5,462 nt of DNA, from assembly GCA_905215225.1 (NCBI GenBank), contig CAJMPM010000118.1, positions 1 to 5,462 of the forward strand, read 5' to 3'. A model generated the notes under the pieces. That model was not told the DNA's origin, made no database searches, and saw only the letters and a program-made list of their open reading frames with translations. Made by a program: the position numbers and the translations under genes. Positions 1 through 4,764 of the stretch are shown here, one piece after another (position 1 is the first letter of the stretch; each line of letters begins with the position of its first letter). Source of the DNA: an uncultured bacterium (GTDB taxonomy: Bacteria > Actinomycetota > Coriobacteriia > Coriobacteriales > Coriobacteriaceae).

Positions 1-2
1 GC

Positions 3-1031
3 GGCGCCGTCGCGGTCCTCTTTGGTCTGGCCTACAGCAAGATCAAGTGGCTGTTCCCGCCCGTCGTGACCGGTACGGTCATCTTCTCCATCGGCGTTTC
101 GCTGTATCCCACGGCCGTCAAGTATATGGCCGGCGGTATGGGTACGCCGCTGTGGGGCACCCCGCAGGCCTGGTGCGTCGCTCTTATCACCTTCGCCGTG
201 GTCTTTGCGCTCGCCAACTTTGGCAAGGGCACGCTCAAGCTGGGATCCGTGTTCTTTGGCATGATCGTTGGCATGATCGTTTCGATTCCCTTTGGCATGA
301 TCGATTTCTCCAGCGTCGCCACCGCTCAGGTCTTCGCCCTTCCCAAGCTCATGCCCTACGCGCTCGAGTTTGATCCCGAGGTCTGCATTACCCTCGCCGT
401 CGTGTTCCCCATGGTTGCCATCCAGGTTATCGGTGACGTCTCCGCCGCCTGCCTGGGCTCCATCGACCGTATGCCCACCGAGCGCGAGCTCTCCGGCGCT
501 ATCGTGTCCCAGGGCCTCACCTCTATGGTCGGCGGCCTGCTGGGCGGTCTTCCCACCAGCGCCCTTGGCCAGAACGTGGGCATCATCTGCTCCAACAAGG
601 TCGTCAACAAGTGGGTCTTTGTGATCATCGCGGCCGTCTTTGCCATCGCCGGTCTGTTCCCGCAGCTCTCTGCCGTCCTTTCCGCTATCCCGCAGCCCGT
701 CATCGGCGGCGCGACCGTCGGCGTCTTTGGCACCATCACCATGAACGGCGTGCGCATGTTCACCCGCGAGGGCCTCACGCAGCGCACTACCACCATCGTC
801 GGCACCTCCGTCGTCTTTGGCCTGGGTATCTGGATGGCCAGCGGTTGCCTTGCCGGCGAGGGTATGCCCGCCTGGGTGTCCACCGTCATCGGCTCCAATG
901 CCGTAACCCCCACCGCCATCATGGCCATTGTCCTTAACCTGATCCTTCCGCAGACGCCGGTCGTGGCTCAGCACATCGATGCTGCCAAGGACGCTGCCGT
1001 GGATCTGGTCTTGCCCGAGAGCAAGAAGTAA
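3..1031 (+). CDS. NCS2-family nucleobase:cation symporter (xanthine/uracil permease type), 5'-truncated by the window
   Basis: Integral membrane transporter that would import a purine or pyrimidine base with a cation. The frame is open from the window edge, leaving 342 codons; family members are usually about 430-460 aa, so roughly the first 100 residues are missing. Visible family marks are FPPVVTGTVIFSIG near the start, the central IGDVSAA segment, the signature GGLPTSALGQNVGI with the conserved Gln-Asn pair (codons 570-575), and IPQPVIGGATVGVFG. Alternating hydrophobic stretches fit the later membrane helices. FPPVVTG...YMAGG favours the xanthine/uric-acid branch over UraA, but substrate cannot be fixed. 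One oddity is that the usual Glu before x-x-G-D is Gln here (codon 423-425, VAIQVIGDV). The gene ends at TAA and is followed by a strong terminator, so it is the last gene of its transcript. Codon use is strongly GC-biased, like a core gene. Confidence 0.93.
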   Translation, partial: GAVAVLFGLAYSKIKWLFPPVVTGTVIFSIGVSLYPTAVKYMAGGMGTPLWGTPQAWCVALITFAVVFALANFGKGTLKLGSVFFGMIVGMIVSIPFGMIDFSSVATAQVFALPKLMPYALEFDPEVCITLAVVFPMVAIQVIGDVSAACLGSIDRMPTERELSGAIVSQGLTSMVGGLLGGLPTSALGQNVGIICSNKVVNKWVFVIIAAVFAIAGLFPQLSAVLSAIPQPVIGGATVGVFGTITMNGVRMFTREGLTQRTTTIVGTSVVFGLGIWMASGCLAGEGMPAWVSTVIGSNAVTPTAIMAIVLNLILPQTPVVAQHIDAAKDAAVDLVLPESKK

Positions 1032-1047
1032 CCAATTCCGCGCTATT

Positions 1048-1116
1048 CGTCGGCGGACGCATTGCCTCGTCCGCCGACGCCATGCGGCGCCAGGCCGCAC
1101 TTCAACCGCCCCTTTT
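1048..1116 (+). terminator. Double-hairpin terminator of the permease transcript
   Basis: A perfect 12-bp inverted repeat CGTCGGCGGACG/CGTCCGCCGACG (1048-1059 and 1068-1079, 8-nt loop) lies 16 nt after the permease stop codon. A second hairpin follows, TGCGGC/GCCGCA (1083-1088 and 1094-1099, 5-nt loop), with a short T-run at 1113-1116. The T-run is 13 nt from the second stem, so which hairpin terminates is uncertain, but the pair clearly separates the permease from the ATPase gene. Confidence 0.8.
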
Positions 1117-1127
1117 GCGTGCATCGC

Positions 1128-1157
1128 TTGTCGAATTACGTTATAGCTAGCTATATT
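1128..1157 (+). promoter_or_regulatory. Candidate promoter of the ATPase gene
   Basis: TTGTCG (1128-1133) and TATATT (1152-1157) are separated by 18 nt and could be -35 and -10 elements. A perfect TATAAT also occurs at 1167-1172 but has no good -35 partner; by symmetry of the repeat another TATAAT lies on the minus strand at 1155-1160. The first copy of the 14-bp palindrome falls between the proposed -35 and -10, so a protein bound there should block transcription. The exact start cannot be decided by eye. Confidence 0.4.
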
Positions 1158-1191
1158 ATAGAAAGGTATAATATAGCTAGCTATAACGTAA
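1136..1191. repeat. Perfect 25-bp inverted repeat with two copies of a 14-bp palindrome, candidate operator
   Basis: Positions 1136-1160 and 1167-1191 are exact reverse complements, separated by the 6-nt loop GAAAGG. Each arm contains TATAGCTAGCTATA (1142-1155 and 1172-1185), which is itself a perfect palindrome, so the structure is also two tandem copies of one dimer-type binding site 30 bp apart centre to centre. It sits just upstream of the ribosome binding site AAAGGA (1194-1199) and GTG start (1207) of the ATPase. It may be a DNA operator, a cruciform, or an mRNA hairpin in the leader. The AT-rich island contrasts sharply with the GC-rich surroundings. Confidence 0.85.
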
Positions 1192-1206
1192 AGAAAGGAT
1201 GGCCCT

Positions 1207-2598
1207 GTGTTTATCGGAAGAACAGCGGAAATGTCCGAGCTCAATCGACTGTATGGCACGGGCTCCTTTGAGATGCCTGTGATTTACGGCCGTCGTCGTG
1301 TGGGCAAAACGCGTCTTATCACAGAATTCATCCAAGACAAGAAGGCTATTTACTTTCAAGCTCGTCGTACCAATGCAGAGGCAAACCTGCACGGCTTTAG
1401 CCAGGCGATACTTGCGGGTTCGGTTGGTGCTGCAGGCGTGTCGTTTCGTAGTTTTGACGAGGCGTTCGATGCATTGGCCACCATGGCTCGCACGGAACGT
1501 TTGATTGTCGTGATTGACGAGTATCCCTATCTCGCCCAATCGAATCCCGAGATCAGCTCGTTGCTGCAAGACAAGATCGATCACTTGTACAAAGAGACCA
1601 AGCTCATGCTTATCCTGTGCGGGTCGTCGCTTTCGTTCATGGAAGAGCAGGTGCTGGGCTACGAGAGCCCACTATACGGTAGGCGTACGGCCCAGTTTAA
1701 GATCATGCCGCTCGATTTTACGACGACCCTCGGCCTGTGGCAGAGCATGAGTCGCGAAGACGCTGCAGTTTGCTATGGTATGACGGGCGGCATTCCTGCA
1801 TATATCGAGAGAGTCGATCCTGCCGCATCGCTCAAGGACAACATCAAACGTCTTTTTCTTACTCCTACGGGCTATCTCTTTGAGGAGCCGAGTAACCTGC
1901 TGTTGCAAGAGTGCCGCAATCCCGAGCAATATGATGCGATCGTGCAAGCAATTGCTCAGGGGCGCTCGAAGATCTCGGAGATTGCGAGCTCTACGGGAAT
2001 CCCTGCGAGCAACGTAAAGAGCTATGTGGATAAGTTGGCGTCGCTTGGAATTGTCGAGCGCGAGCTGCCCCTAAACGAGACGAGCAATAAACGAGCCGTG
2101 TATCTGCTGAGCGATCAGATGTTTAGGTTCTGGTACAAGTTTGTTCCGCAGAACATCGGGCTAAATCAAAACGATATGGCCGAGATGGCGTATAAGCGCA
2201 TTGAGCCGCACGTATCGGATTACATGGGTACAGTCTTTGAGCTTATATGCAGACAATACGTGTACGAACTCGCGCGCGCGGGCCAGCTCGATGTGGTTCC
2301 GGCGAGCGTCGGGCGCTGGTGGGGGACGGATTATCGCACGCATACGCAGGAAGAAATCGACTTGATTGTTGACGATGGCGAGGGCACTGCGCTGTTTGCG
2401 GAGTGCAAATGGCGTAACGAGTCGGTAGGCGAGGACGTTCTGGAAAAGCTCGTGCGTCGAAGCGAGCTCTTTAGGCGGCAGCACAAAAGCTATGCGATCT
2501 TCTCGAAGCGCGGCTTTACGCAAGGATGTCAGGAAGCTGCGGCGAGCAGGGGAGATACCAAGCTGATTTCGTTTGCCGAGATGTGCGAGCGAAGATAA
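1207..2598 (+). CDS. AAA-type ATPase with winged helix and DUF234 (PD-(D/E)XK-like) C-terminal domain
   Basis: Complete 463-aa protein of the 'archaeal-type ATPase' plus DUF234 family, whose cellular role is unknown. Residues 1-36 hold the typical opening (MFIGR...FEMPVIYGRRRVGKT) with Walker A GRRRVGKT at 28-35. Walker B is LIVVIDEYPYL (99-109, D104/E105) and a sensor-like strand LMLILCGSS follows at 133-141. Conserved SPLYGRR (154-160) and MTGGIPAYI (192-200) come next. Residues 253-290 form a winged helix-turn-helix (SEIASSTGIPASNVKSYVD). YLLSDQMFRFWYKFVPQN (299-316) and VGRWWG (368-373) mark DUF234. D385 (EEIDLIV) with E399-C-K401 matches the D...ExK core of PD-(D/E)XK nucleases. The GTG start is chosen because AAAGGA lies 7 nt upstream and the protein begins exactly at the family N-terminus. 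The gene is monocistronic by appearance and preceded by a large palindrome that its own winged helix might bind (inference). Confidence 0.92.
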   Translation: MFIGRTAEMSELNRLYGTGSFEMPVIYGRRRVGKTRLITEFIQDKKAIYFQARRTNAEANLHGFSQAILAGSVGAAGVSFRSFDEAFDALATMARTERLIVVIDEYPYLAQSNPEISSLLQDKIDHLYKETKLMLILCGSSLSFMEEQVLGYESPLYGRRTAQFKIMPLDFTTTLGLWQSMSREDAAVCYGMTGGIPAYIERVDPAASLKDNIKRLFLTPTGYLFEEPSNLLLQECRNPEQYDAIVQAIAQGRSKISEIASSTGIPASNVKSYVDKLASLGIVERELPLNETSNKRAVYLLSDQMFRFWYKFVPQNIGLNQNDMAEMAYKRIEPHVSDYMGTVFELICRQYVYELARAGQLDVVPASVGRWWGTDYRTHTQEEIDLIVDDGEGTALFAECKWRNESVGEDVLEKLVRRSELFRRQHKSYAIFSKRGFTQGCQEAAASRGDTKLISFAEMCERR

Positions 2599-2760
2599 CC
2601 AAGCGCGCTCTGATTCGATGCTGGGAATGGGATGCGCTTTCCTTTTGCAGTCCTTGGCGGAAAGCGTGTCCCGCAATCTGAGCAATTCGGTGATCCGGGG
2701 GTTGAGTGAGCGTCGCGCCAATGATGCCAAGCGTAAAACCTACAATGAAAACGGCGTAAA
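2599..2760 (+). other. Unassigned stretch between the ATPase and the DUF4143 relic
   Basis: A plus-strand open stretch runs from before 2599 to about 2782 and reads as a plausible helical peptide (LLQSLAESVSRNLSNSVIRGLSERR). It has no credible ribosome binding site, and its frame is broken relative to the following relic by a 23-bp duplication. It may be further debris of the second ATPase gene or unrelated filler; I cannot assign it to a family. No convincing terminator for the upstream ATPase is visible here. Confidence 0.4.
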
Positions 2761-2776
2761 AACTACATTGAGAACG
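2731..2776 (+). repeat. 23-bp imperfect tandem duplication
   Basis: Positions 2731-2753 and 2754-2776 are adjacent copies that match at 20 of 23 bases, both beginning GCGTAAAA and ending ACG. Both copies encode a similar peptide in their own frame (TYNENGV, then NYIENGV). Because 23 is not a multiple of three, the duplication shifts the frame, which fits decay of a coding sequence. Confidence 0.8.
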
Positions 2777-3210
2777 GCGTAATTTCGCAGGATGACGTCG
2801 CCCGCTGGGGCTGCAGGGGCGGTTGGCCTGCAAACCTTGGGCTTTCGGATGAGCTTGCGCGACAGACGGCAAGTCAGTACGCGCGCTCGAAGGTCCGCGT
2901 GCGCGTGTTCCTTTCCACCTACGGCGGTGTCGACAACAGTGTCCATTATTATCGAGATGAGAAGGGCCTTGAGGTCGATCTGATCGTTGAGCACGACGGG
3001 CGCTGGGGAGCCATCGAGGTCAAGCTGAGTGATGCGAAAGCAGACGATGGAGCGAGAAATCTCAAGGCGCTGGAGAGGAAAGTGCTCTCCAATCCTGCCG
3101 CCCAGAATGCCGCGCCGGCGTTTTTGGCGGTCGTGGTTGGAAAGGGGAGCATTGCCTACACACGCGACGACGGCGTGGCGGTGATCCCCATGGCGGCACT
3201 TGGGGCGTAG
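2761..3210 (+). pseudogene. Decayed C-terminal remnant of a DUF4143-type ATPase (AAA_14/DUF4143 family)
   Basis: From 2761 the frame reads NYIENGVISQDDVARWGCRGGWPANLG, the RGGWP region that lies mid-protein in DUF4143 ATPases. After SQYARS (about 2890) it jumps straight to the family C-terminus: VRVFLSTYGG, HYYRDEKGLEVDLIVEHDGRW, GAIEVKLSDAKADDGARNL, AFLAVVVGKGSIAYTRDDGVAVIPMAALGA, ending at TAG. Intact members are about 400 aa or more and have an N-terminal AAA domain. Here the ATPase part is absent, an internal segment is deleted in frame, and the upstream frame is broken by the 23-bp duplication and a TGA at 2746. The EVD...EVK pair, comparable to a PD-(D/E)XK core, survives. A GTG at 2899 could open the last 103 codons, but no ribosome binding site supports it, so I call a pseudogene. 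Confidence 0.8.
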
Positions 3211-3236
3211 TGGTTTTGCGGGCGTGCCGTGCTTCC

Positions 3237-3260
3237 TTTACCGAAAATCCATTTGGTAAA
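3237..3260. repeat. 9-bp inverted repeat overlapping a plus-strand promoter
   Basis: TTTACCGAA (3237-3245) and TTTGGTAAA (3252-3260) pair over 9 positions, one a G-T wobble, around the loop AATCCA. There is no T-run after it, so a terminator for the DUF4143 relic is unlikely. Its right arm contains the proposed -35 hexamer of the downstream plus-strand promoter, so it could be an operator. It may also be chance. Confidence 0.5.
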
Positions 3261-3281
3261 CCTGGCACCCGTGGGTAGAAT
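3253..3281 (+). promoter_or_regulatory. Candidate promoter of an antisense (antitoxin-like) RNA
   Basis: TTGGTA (3253-3258) and TAGAAT (3276-3281) are spaced by exactly 17 nt and match the primary sigma factor consensus at 4/6 and 5/6 positions. Transcription would start near 3288, just before a highly structured stretch that ends in an intrinsic terminator 80-odd nt later. No ribosome binding site or ORF follows, which suggests a non-coding transcript. Confidence 0.55.
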
Positions 3282-3287
3282 AAGGTC

Positions 3288-3371
3288 GACGGCAGCCCAA
3301 GGGTGATAGCTGGGCAGCGCCGTTACTTCGATTAAGGGGTCAATGCCTTAGAGGCGTCGACCCCTCTTTTT
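3288..3371 (+). ncRNA. Candidate structured antisense RNA (type I antitoxin-like), about 85 nt
   Basis: The proposed RNA begins about 7 nt after the -10 TAGAAT and ends in the T-run at 3367-3371. The 5' half forms a hairpin: ACGGC (3289-3293) with GCCGT (3319-3323), enclosing GCCCA (3295-3299) with TGGGC (3311-3315). The 3' half is the terminator stem. GGTCGAC (3284-3290) is also complementary to GTCGACC (3356-3362), offering an alternative closing pairing that competes with both stems. Its last 24 nt are antisense to the 3' end and stop codon of the 41-aa gene on the other strand, and the rest would pair with that gene's 3' UTR. This geometry matches RatA/TxpA and RNA II/Fst. The alternative is that only the terminator is real and serves the upstream relic. 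Confidence 0.5.
3335..3371 (+). terminator. Rho-independent terminator, plus strand, between convergent transcripts
   Basis: AGGGGTC (3335-3341) pairs with GACCCCT (3359-3365). The stem continues after one A-C mismatch through an A-T and a U-G pair to GCCT/AGGC (3345-3348 and 3352-3355) with a TAG triloop. CTTTTT follows (T5 at 3367-3371). On the minus strand the same hairpin is followed only by TTAATC, so it is mainly a plus-strand terminator. The TAA stop codon of the minus-strand peptide (3350-3348) lies at the loop of the hairpin. Confidence 0.85.
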
Positions 3372-3473
3372 CTGCTTCGTACGCTGCTTGAGTGCCTCGG
3401 TAAGTCCGATAAGCGCCGTGAGGAGCGAGACCAAAGCGGTCAGGAGCTTCACGAAATCAGTCAGATCGGTCAT
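3348..3473 (-). CDS. 41-aa hydrophobic, basic-tailed peptide: candidate type I toxin
   Basis: Small minus-strand gene not explained by any plus-strand reading. The peptide begins MTDLTDFVKLL, continues with a Leu/Ala/Thr-rich helix (LLTALVSLLTALIGL, about residues 10-24) and ends in a strongly basic tail (KQRTKQKKRGRR, 29-40). This is the build of Fst/TxpA/holin-like membrane toxins: short N-terminus, one membrane helix, charged C-terminus. ATG at 3473 is preferred because GGAGG (3486-3482) within GGGAGGTGAT lies 8 nt away; the ATG at 3479 would leave only 2 nt. An SD-masking hairpin, an extended -10 promoter and a LexA-like box lie upstream, and a candidate antisense RNA converges on its 3' end. 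No sequence identity to a named family is claimed. It could instead be a small membrane protein of another function. Confidence 0.7.
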   Translation of the reverse strand: MTDLTDFVKLLTALVSLLTALIGLTEALKQRTKQKKRGRRL

Positions 3474-3508
3474 GGGCATCACCTCCCGTCGCATGGAGGG
3501 CGCTGCCC
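3474..3508 (-). promoter_or_regulatory. Leader hairpin that masks the Shine-Dalgarno sequence of the 41-aa peptide
   Basis: Read on the minus strand, GGGCA (3508-3504) pairs with TGCCC (3478-3474), and inside it CCTCC (3499-3495) pairs with GGAGG (3486-3482), around the loop ATGCGACG. The two 5-bp GC-rich stems are joined by a small internal loop (GCGC/TGA). The paired GGAGG is the Shine-Dalgarno core and the outer stem ends immediately before the ATG. Translation should therefore be repressed until the leader is opened, as in many type I toxin mRNAs. Confidence 0.65.
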
Positions 3509-3537
3509 GGCACATGGAACTGCCGTCAACAACTGCA

Positions 3538-3546
3538 ATTCTATCA
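3538..3546 (-). promoter_or_regulatory. Extended -10 promoter element of the 41-aa peptide gene
   Basis: On the minus strand the sequence is TGATAGAAT: an extended -10 TGn directly in front of TAGAAT (5/6 to consensus, the same hexamer as the convergent plus-strand promoter). The -35 position at 17 nt spacing (TCGTAT, 3566-3561) is poor, as is common for extended -10 promoters. The start would fall near 3531, giving a leader of about 58 nt that contains the SD-masking hairpin. Confidence 0.5.
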
Positions 3547-3563
3547 AAGTACTGCTATAAATA

Positions 3564-3577
3564 CGAATATATGTTCG
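3564..3577. promoter_or_regulatory. Candidate LexA (SOS) box over the -35 region of the peptide gene
   Basis: On the minus strand the site reads CGAACATATATTCG; on the plus strand CGAATATATGTTCG. It differs at one base from the symmetric Gram-positive SOS box CGAACATATGTTCG. It lies about 33-46 nt upstream of the predicted start, so bound LexA would block polymerase. The match is by eye and one such site could arise by chance in AT-rich DNA. Confidence 0.5.
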
Positions 3578-3591
3578 ATAATAATAACGAC

Positions 3592-3687
3592 GCGATTCTC
3601 TCAAAGCGCGGCTTTAAGCAAGTGTGTCAGAGGGCCGCGCTGGGCGATTTCATGTCCGCACGAGCGCCTATCCTTACGGCAATGTAG
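3592..3687 (+). pseudogene. C-terminal relic of a second DUF234 ATPase gene
   Basis: The frame AILSKRGFKQVCQRAAL, ending at TAG, mirrors the tail of the intact ATPase (AIFSKRGFTQGCQEAAA, residues 430-446). The similarity holds at DNA level: from 3592 and 2494 respectively about 30 of the first 36 bases agree, including a shared run AAGCGCGGCTTTA. Only this last 30-codon piece is recognisable; after it the sequences diverge. The preceding sequence (to 3388) is open in the same frame only as the shadow of the minus-strand peptide gene. It is most simply the leftover 3' end of a deleted paralogue, probably marking where the small toxin-like locus sits between two old ATPase genes. Confidence 0.7.
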
Positions 3688-3707
3688 CCGCTTATGTAAC
3701 AAGCGGC
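3687..3707 (+). repeat. Hairpin between the relic and the exonuclease gene
   Basis: GCCGCTT (3687-3693) and AAGCGGC (3701-3707) form a perfect 7-bp stem with the loop ATGTAAC. There is no T-run after it, and it lies only 10 nt before the exonuclease ribosome binding site (AGAAAGG, 3717-3723). It may be a leader hairpin of the exonuclease mRNA or the remains of the relic's terminator. Confidence 0.55.
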
Positions 3708-3731
3708 AGTTGACGGAGAAAGGTCCTAACC

Positions 3732-4466
3732 GTGTCAGCTGAAAAGACGCCGGGTATCTCGGCTATCGATACGACGAACTTTGCGCGCCAGATTGTGCTG
3801 GACTTTGAGTTTGCGCCGGTGCCAAAGCAGCGCCAGCGCCGTGGACTGCGCAACGAGATTGTCGAGGTCGGCGCCGTCAAGCTCGATTACCACGGCAACG
3901 TTATGGGCGAGTTTTCGCAGTTTGTGCAGACGGAATTTACCGAAGGCGTTGCGTTCCCCGTCCGCGAGCTTACAGGGATATCGGCCGTGGACACCGCGAT
4001 GGCCGATCCGCTCTATGTGGTGATCAAAAGGCTCAGCGATTGGATCGGTCGCTACTCCGCCCAGATAGTTTGCTGGAGCGGGACGGACCGTCGACAGCTT
4101 TTGACTGAGTGCCAGGCAAAACACATCGACCTTTCCGCATTTCCTACGGACTGGGCCGACCTGCAGGCGTTCTACACCTCGATCATGGACGTGGGCAGCC
4201 ACGGGCGCATCTCTTTGAGTGACGCGGCGACGTGGTTTGGCATCGAGTTCGACGAGTCGACGGGTCACGCCCACAGCGCCTTAGCCGATGCGCGCGTAAC
4301 CGCCAAGCTGCTCAAGCAGATGATGGAGGGGGACTACCGCGTGAGTCCGCGCGCCCAGGAAGTCCGCCAGCGATGGGGGATGGGCGAGCGACCCCAGACG
4401 CGCCTTTCCAAGAAGTGCCCCGAGCTGGGCGACCTGCTGCTGAAGCTGAAGGCGGAGGGGAGGTAG
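3732..4466 (+). CDS. DEDDh-family 3'-5' exonuclease (RNase T/DnaQ superfamily)
   Basis: Complete 244-aa protein of the DnaQ-like exonuclease fold, expected to remove nucleotides from 3' ends of DNA or RNA with two metal ions. All catalytic motifs are visible: ExoI VLDFEFAP with D24 and E26; NEIVEVGAVKLD (41-52) and the typical LTGIS (80-84); ExoII WSGTDRRQLL with D119; ExoIII HAHSALADA with H181 and D186 spaced H-x4-D, which makes it the DEDDh type. The C-terminal 40 residues (VRQRWGMGERPQTRLSKKCPELGDLLLKLK) are basic and extra to the core. It resembles stand-alone KapD/Eri-1-like exonucleases more than a polymerase III epsilon subunit, because no polymerase-binding region is seen. GTG at 3732 is preceded by AGAAAGG with 8-nt spacing. 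No catalytic residue is missing. Substrate is unknown. Confidence 0.9.
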   Translation: MSAEKTPGISAIDTTNFARQIVLDFEFAPVPKQRQRRGLRNEIVEVGAVKLDYHGNVMGEFSQFVQTEFTEGVAFPVRELTGISAVDTAMADPLYVVIKRLSDWIGRYSAQIVCWSGTDRRQLLTECQAKHIDLSAFPTDWADLQAFYTSIMDVGSHGRISLSDAATWFGIEFDESTGHAHSALADARVTAKLLKQMMEGDYRVSPRAQEVRQRWGMGERPQTRLSKKCPELGDLLLKLKAEGR

Positions 4467-4764
4467 GAGCCTTGTCGGTCCTCGCAACCGAAGCTCATTT
4501 GATAAATCGTCCTCATGCGAAAAGCTATAAGTCAATGGCTCCGGGAATGACCGCTGATTCAAGTCACCGGGGCTCATTTTATATTGATATGAGATTGTAG
4601 CGATTCATATGCGTGCGGTGCATTTCGTTGAGTCGGATATCCCTTCTGATATCTAGGCATGCAAACGCACGCTTGCCGATTTAATATCAATGCTGTCAGG
4701 TTGTCCGCGTAAGCTAGTAACATATTGTGCTGGCCGAAATAGATGACTGCGTGGATGGTGTCAA
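4467..4764. other. Intergenic region between exonuclease and helicase-like gene, with nested inverted repeats
   Basis: About 300 bases without a convincing gene. A weak hairpin (GAAT 4546-4549 and ATTC 4557-4560, flanked by CCGG elements) followed by TTTT at 4577-4580 could terminate the exonuclease mRNA. The region 4583-4691 holds nested inverted repeats, listed separately. No promoter with good spacing is evident for the downstream gene. A 42-codon frame from TTG at 4472 lacks family features and is not called. Confidence 0.5.
4583..4691. repeat. Three nested inverted repeats
   Basis: Outer pair: ATTGATAT (4583-4590) and ATATCAAT (4684-4691). Middle pair: GCGTGCG (4611-4617) with CGCACGC (4666-4672), continued after a small bulge by TGCAT (4619-4623) and ATGCA (4659-4663). 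Inner pair: GATATC (4636-4641) and GATATC (4648-4653) around CCTTCT. All three are centred on nearly the same point (about 4637-4645), as expected for a single long folded structure. It could be an RNA element, a DNA cruciform, or the relic of a small mobile repeat. Confidence 0.6.

Noticed and set aside
356..928. 190-codon minus-strand frame inside the permease
   Set aside because: Shadow of a GC-rich gene; the plus-strand frame carries unmistakable NCS2 motifs.
2573..2782. 69-codon plus-strand open frame across the end of the ATPase
   Set aside because: No ribosome binding site, starts inside the ATPase gene, and its end is an artefact of the 23-bp duplication; described as unassigned debris instead.
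3261..3281. TGGCAC resembling a sigma-54 -24 element
   Set aside because: The matching -12 TTGC is absent, and sigma-54 is not expected in actinobacteria; the sigma-70-type reading fits better.
3388..3687. 99-codon plus-strand open frame
   Set aside because: Its first half is the complement of the minus-strand 41-aa gene and lacks a ribosome binding site; only the last 31 codons have meaning, as an ATPase relic.
4472..4600. 42-codon frame from a TTG after the exonuclease
   Set aside because: Unusual start, SD too close, no family features, composition as in the non-coding gap.
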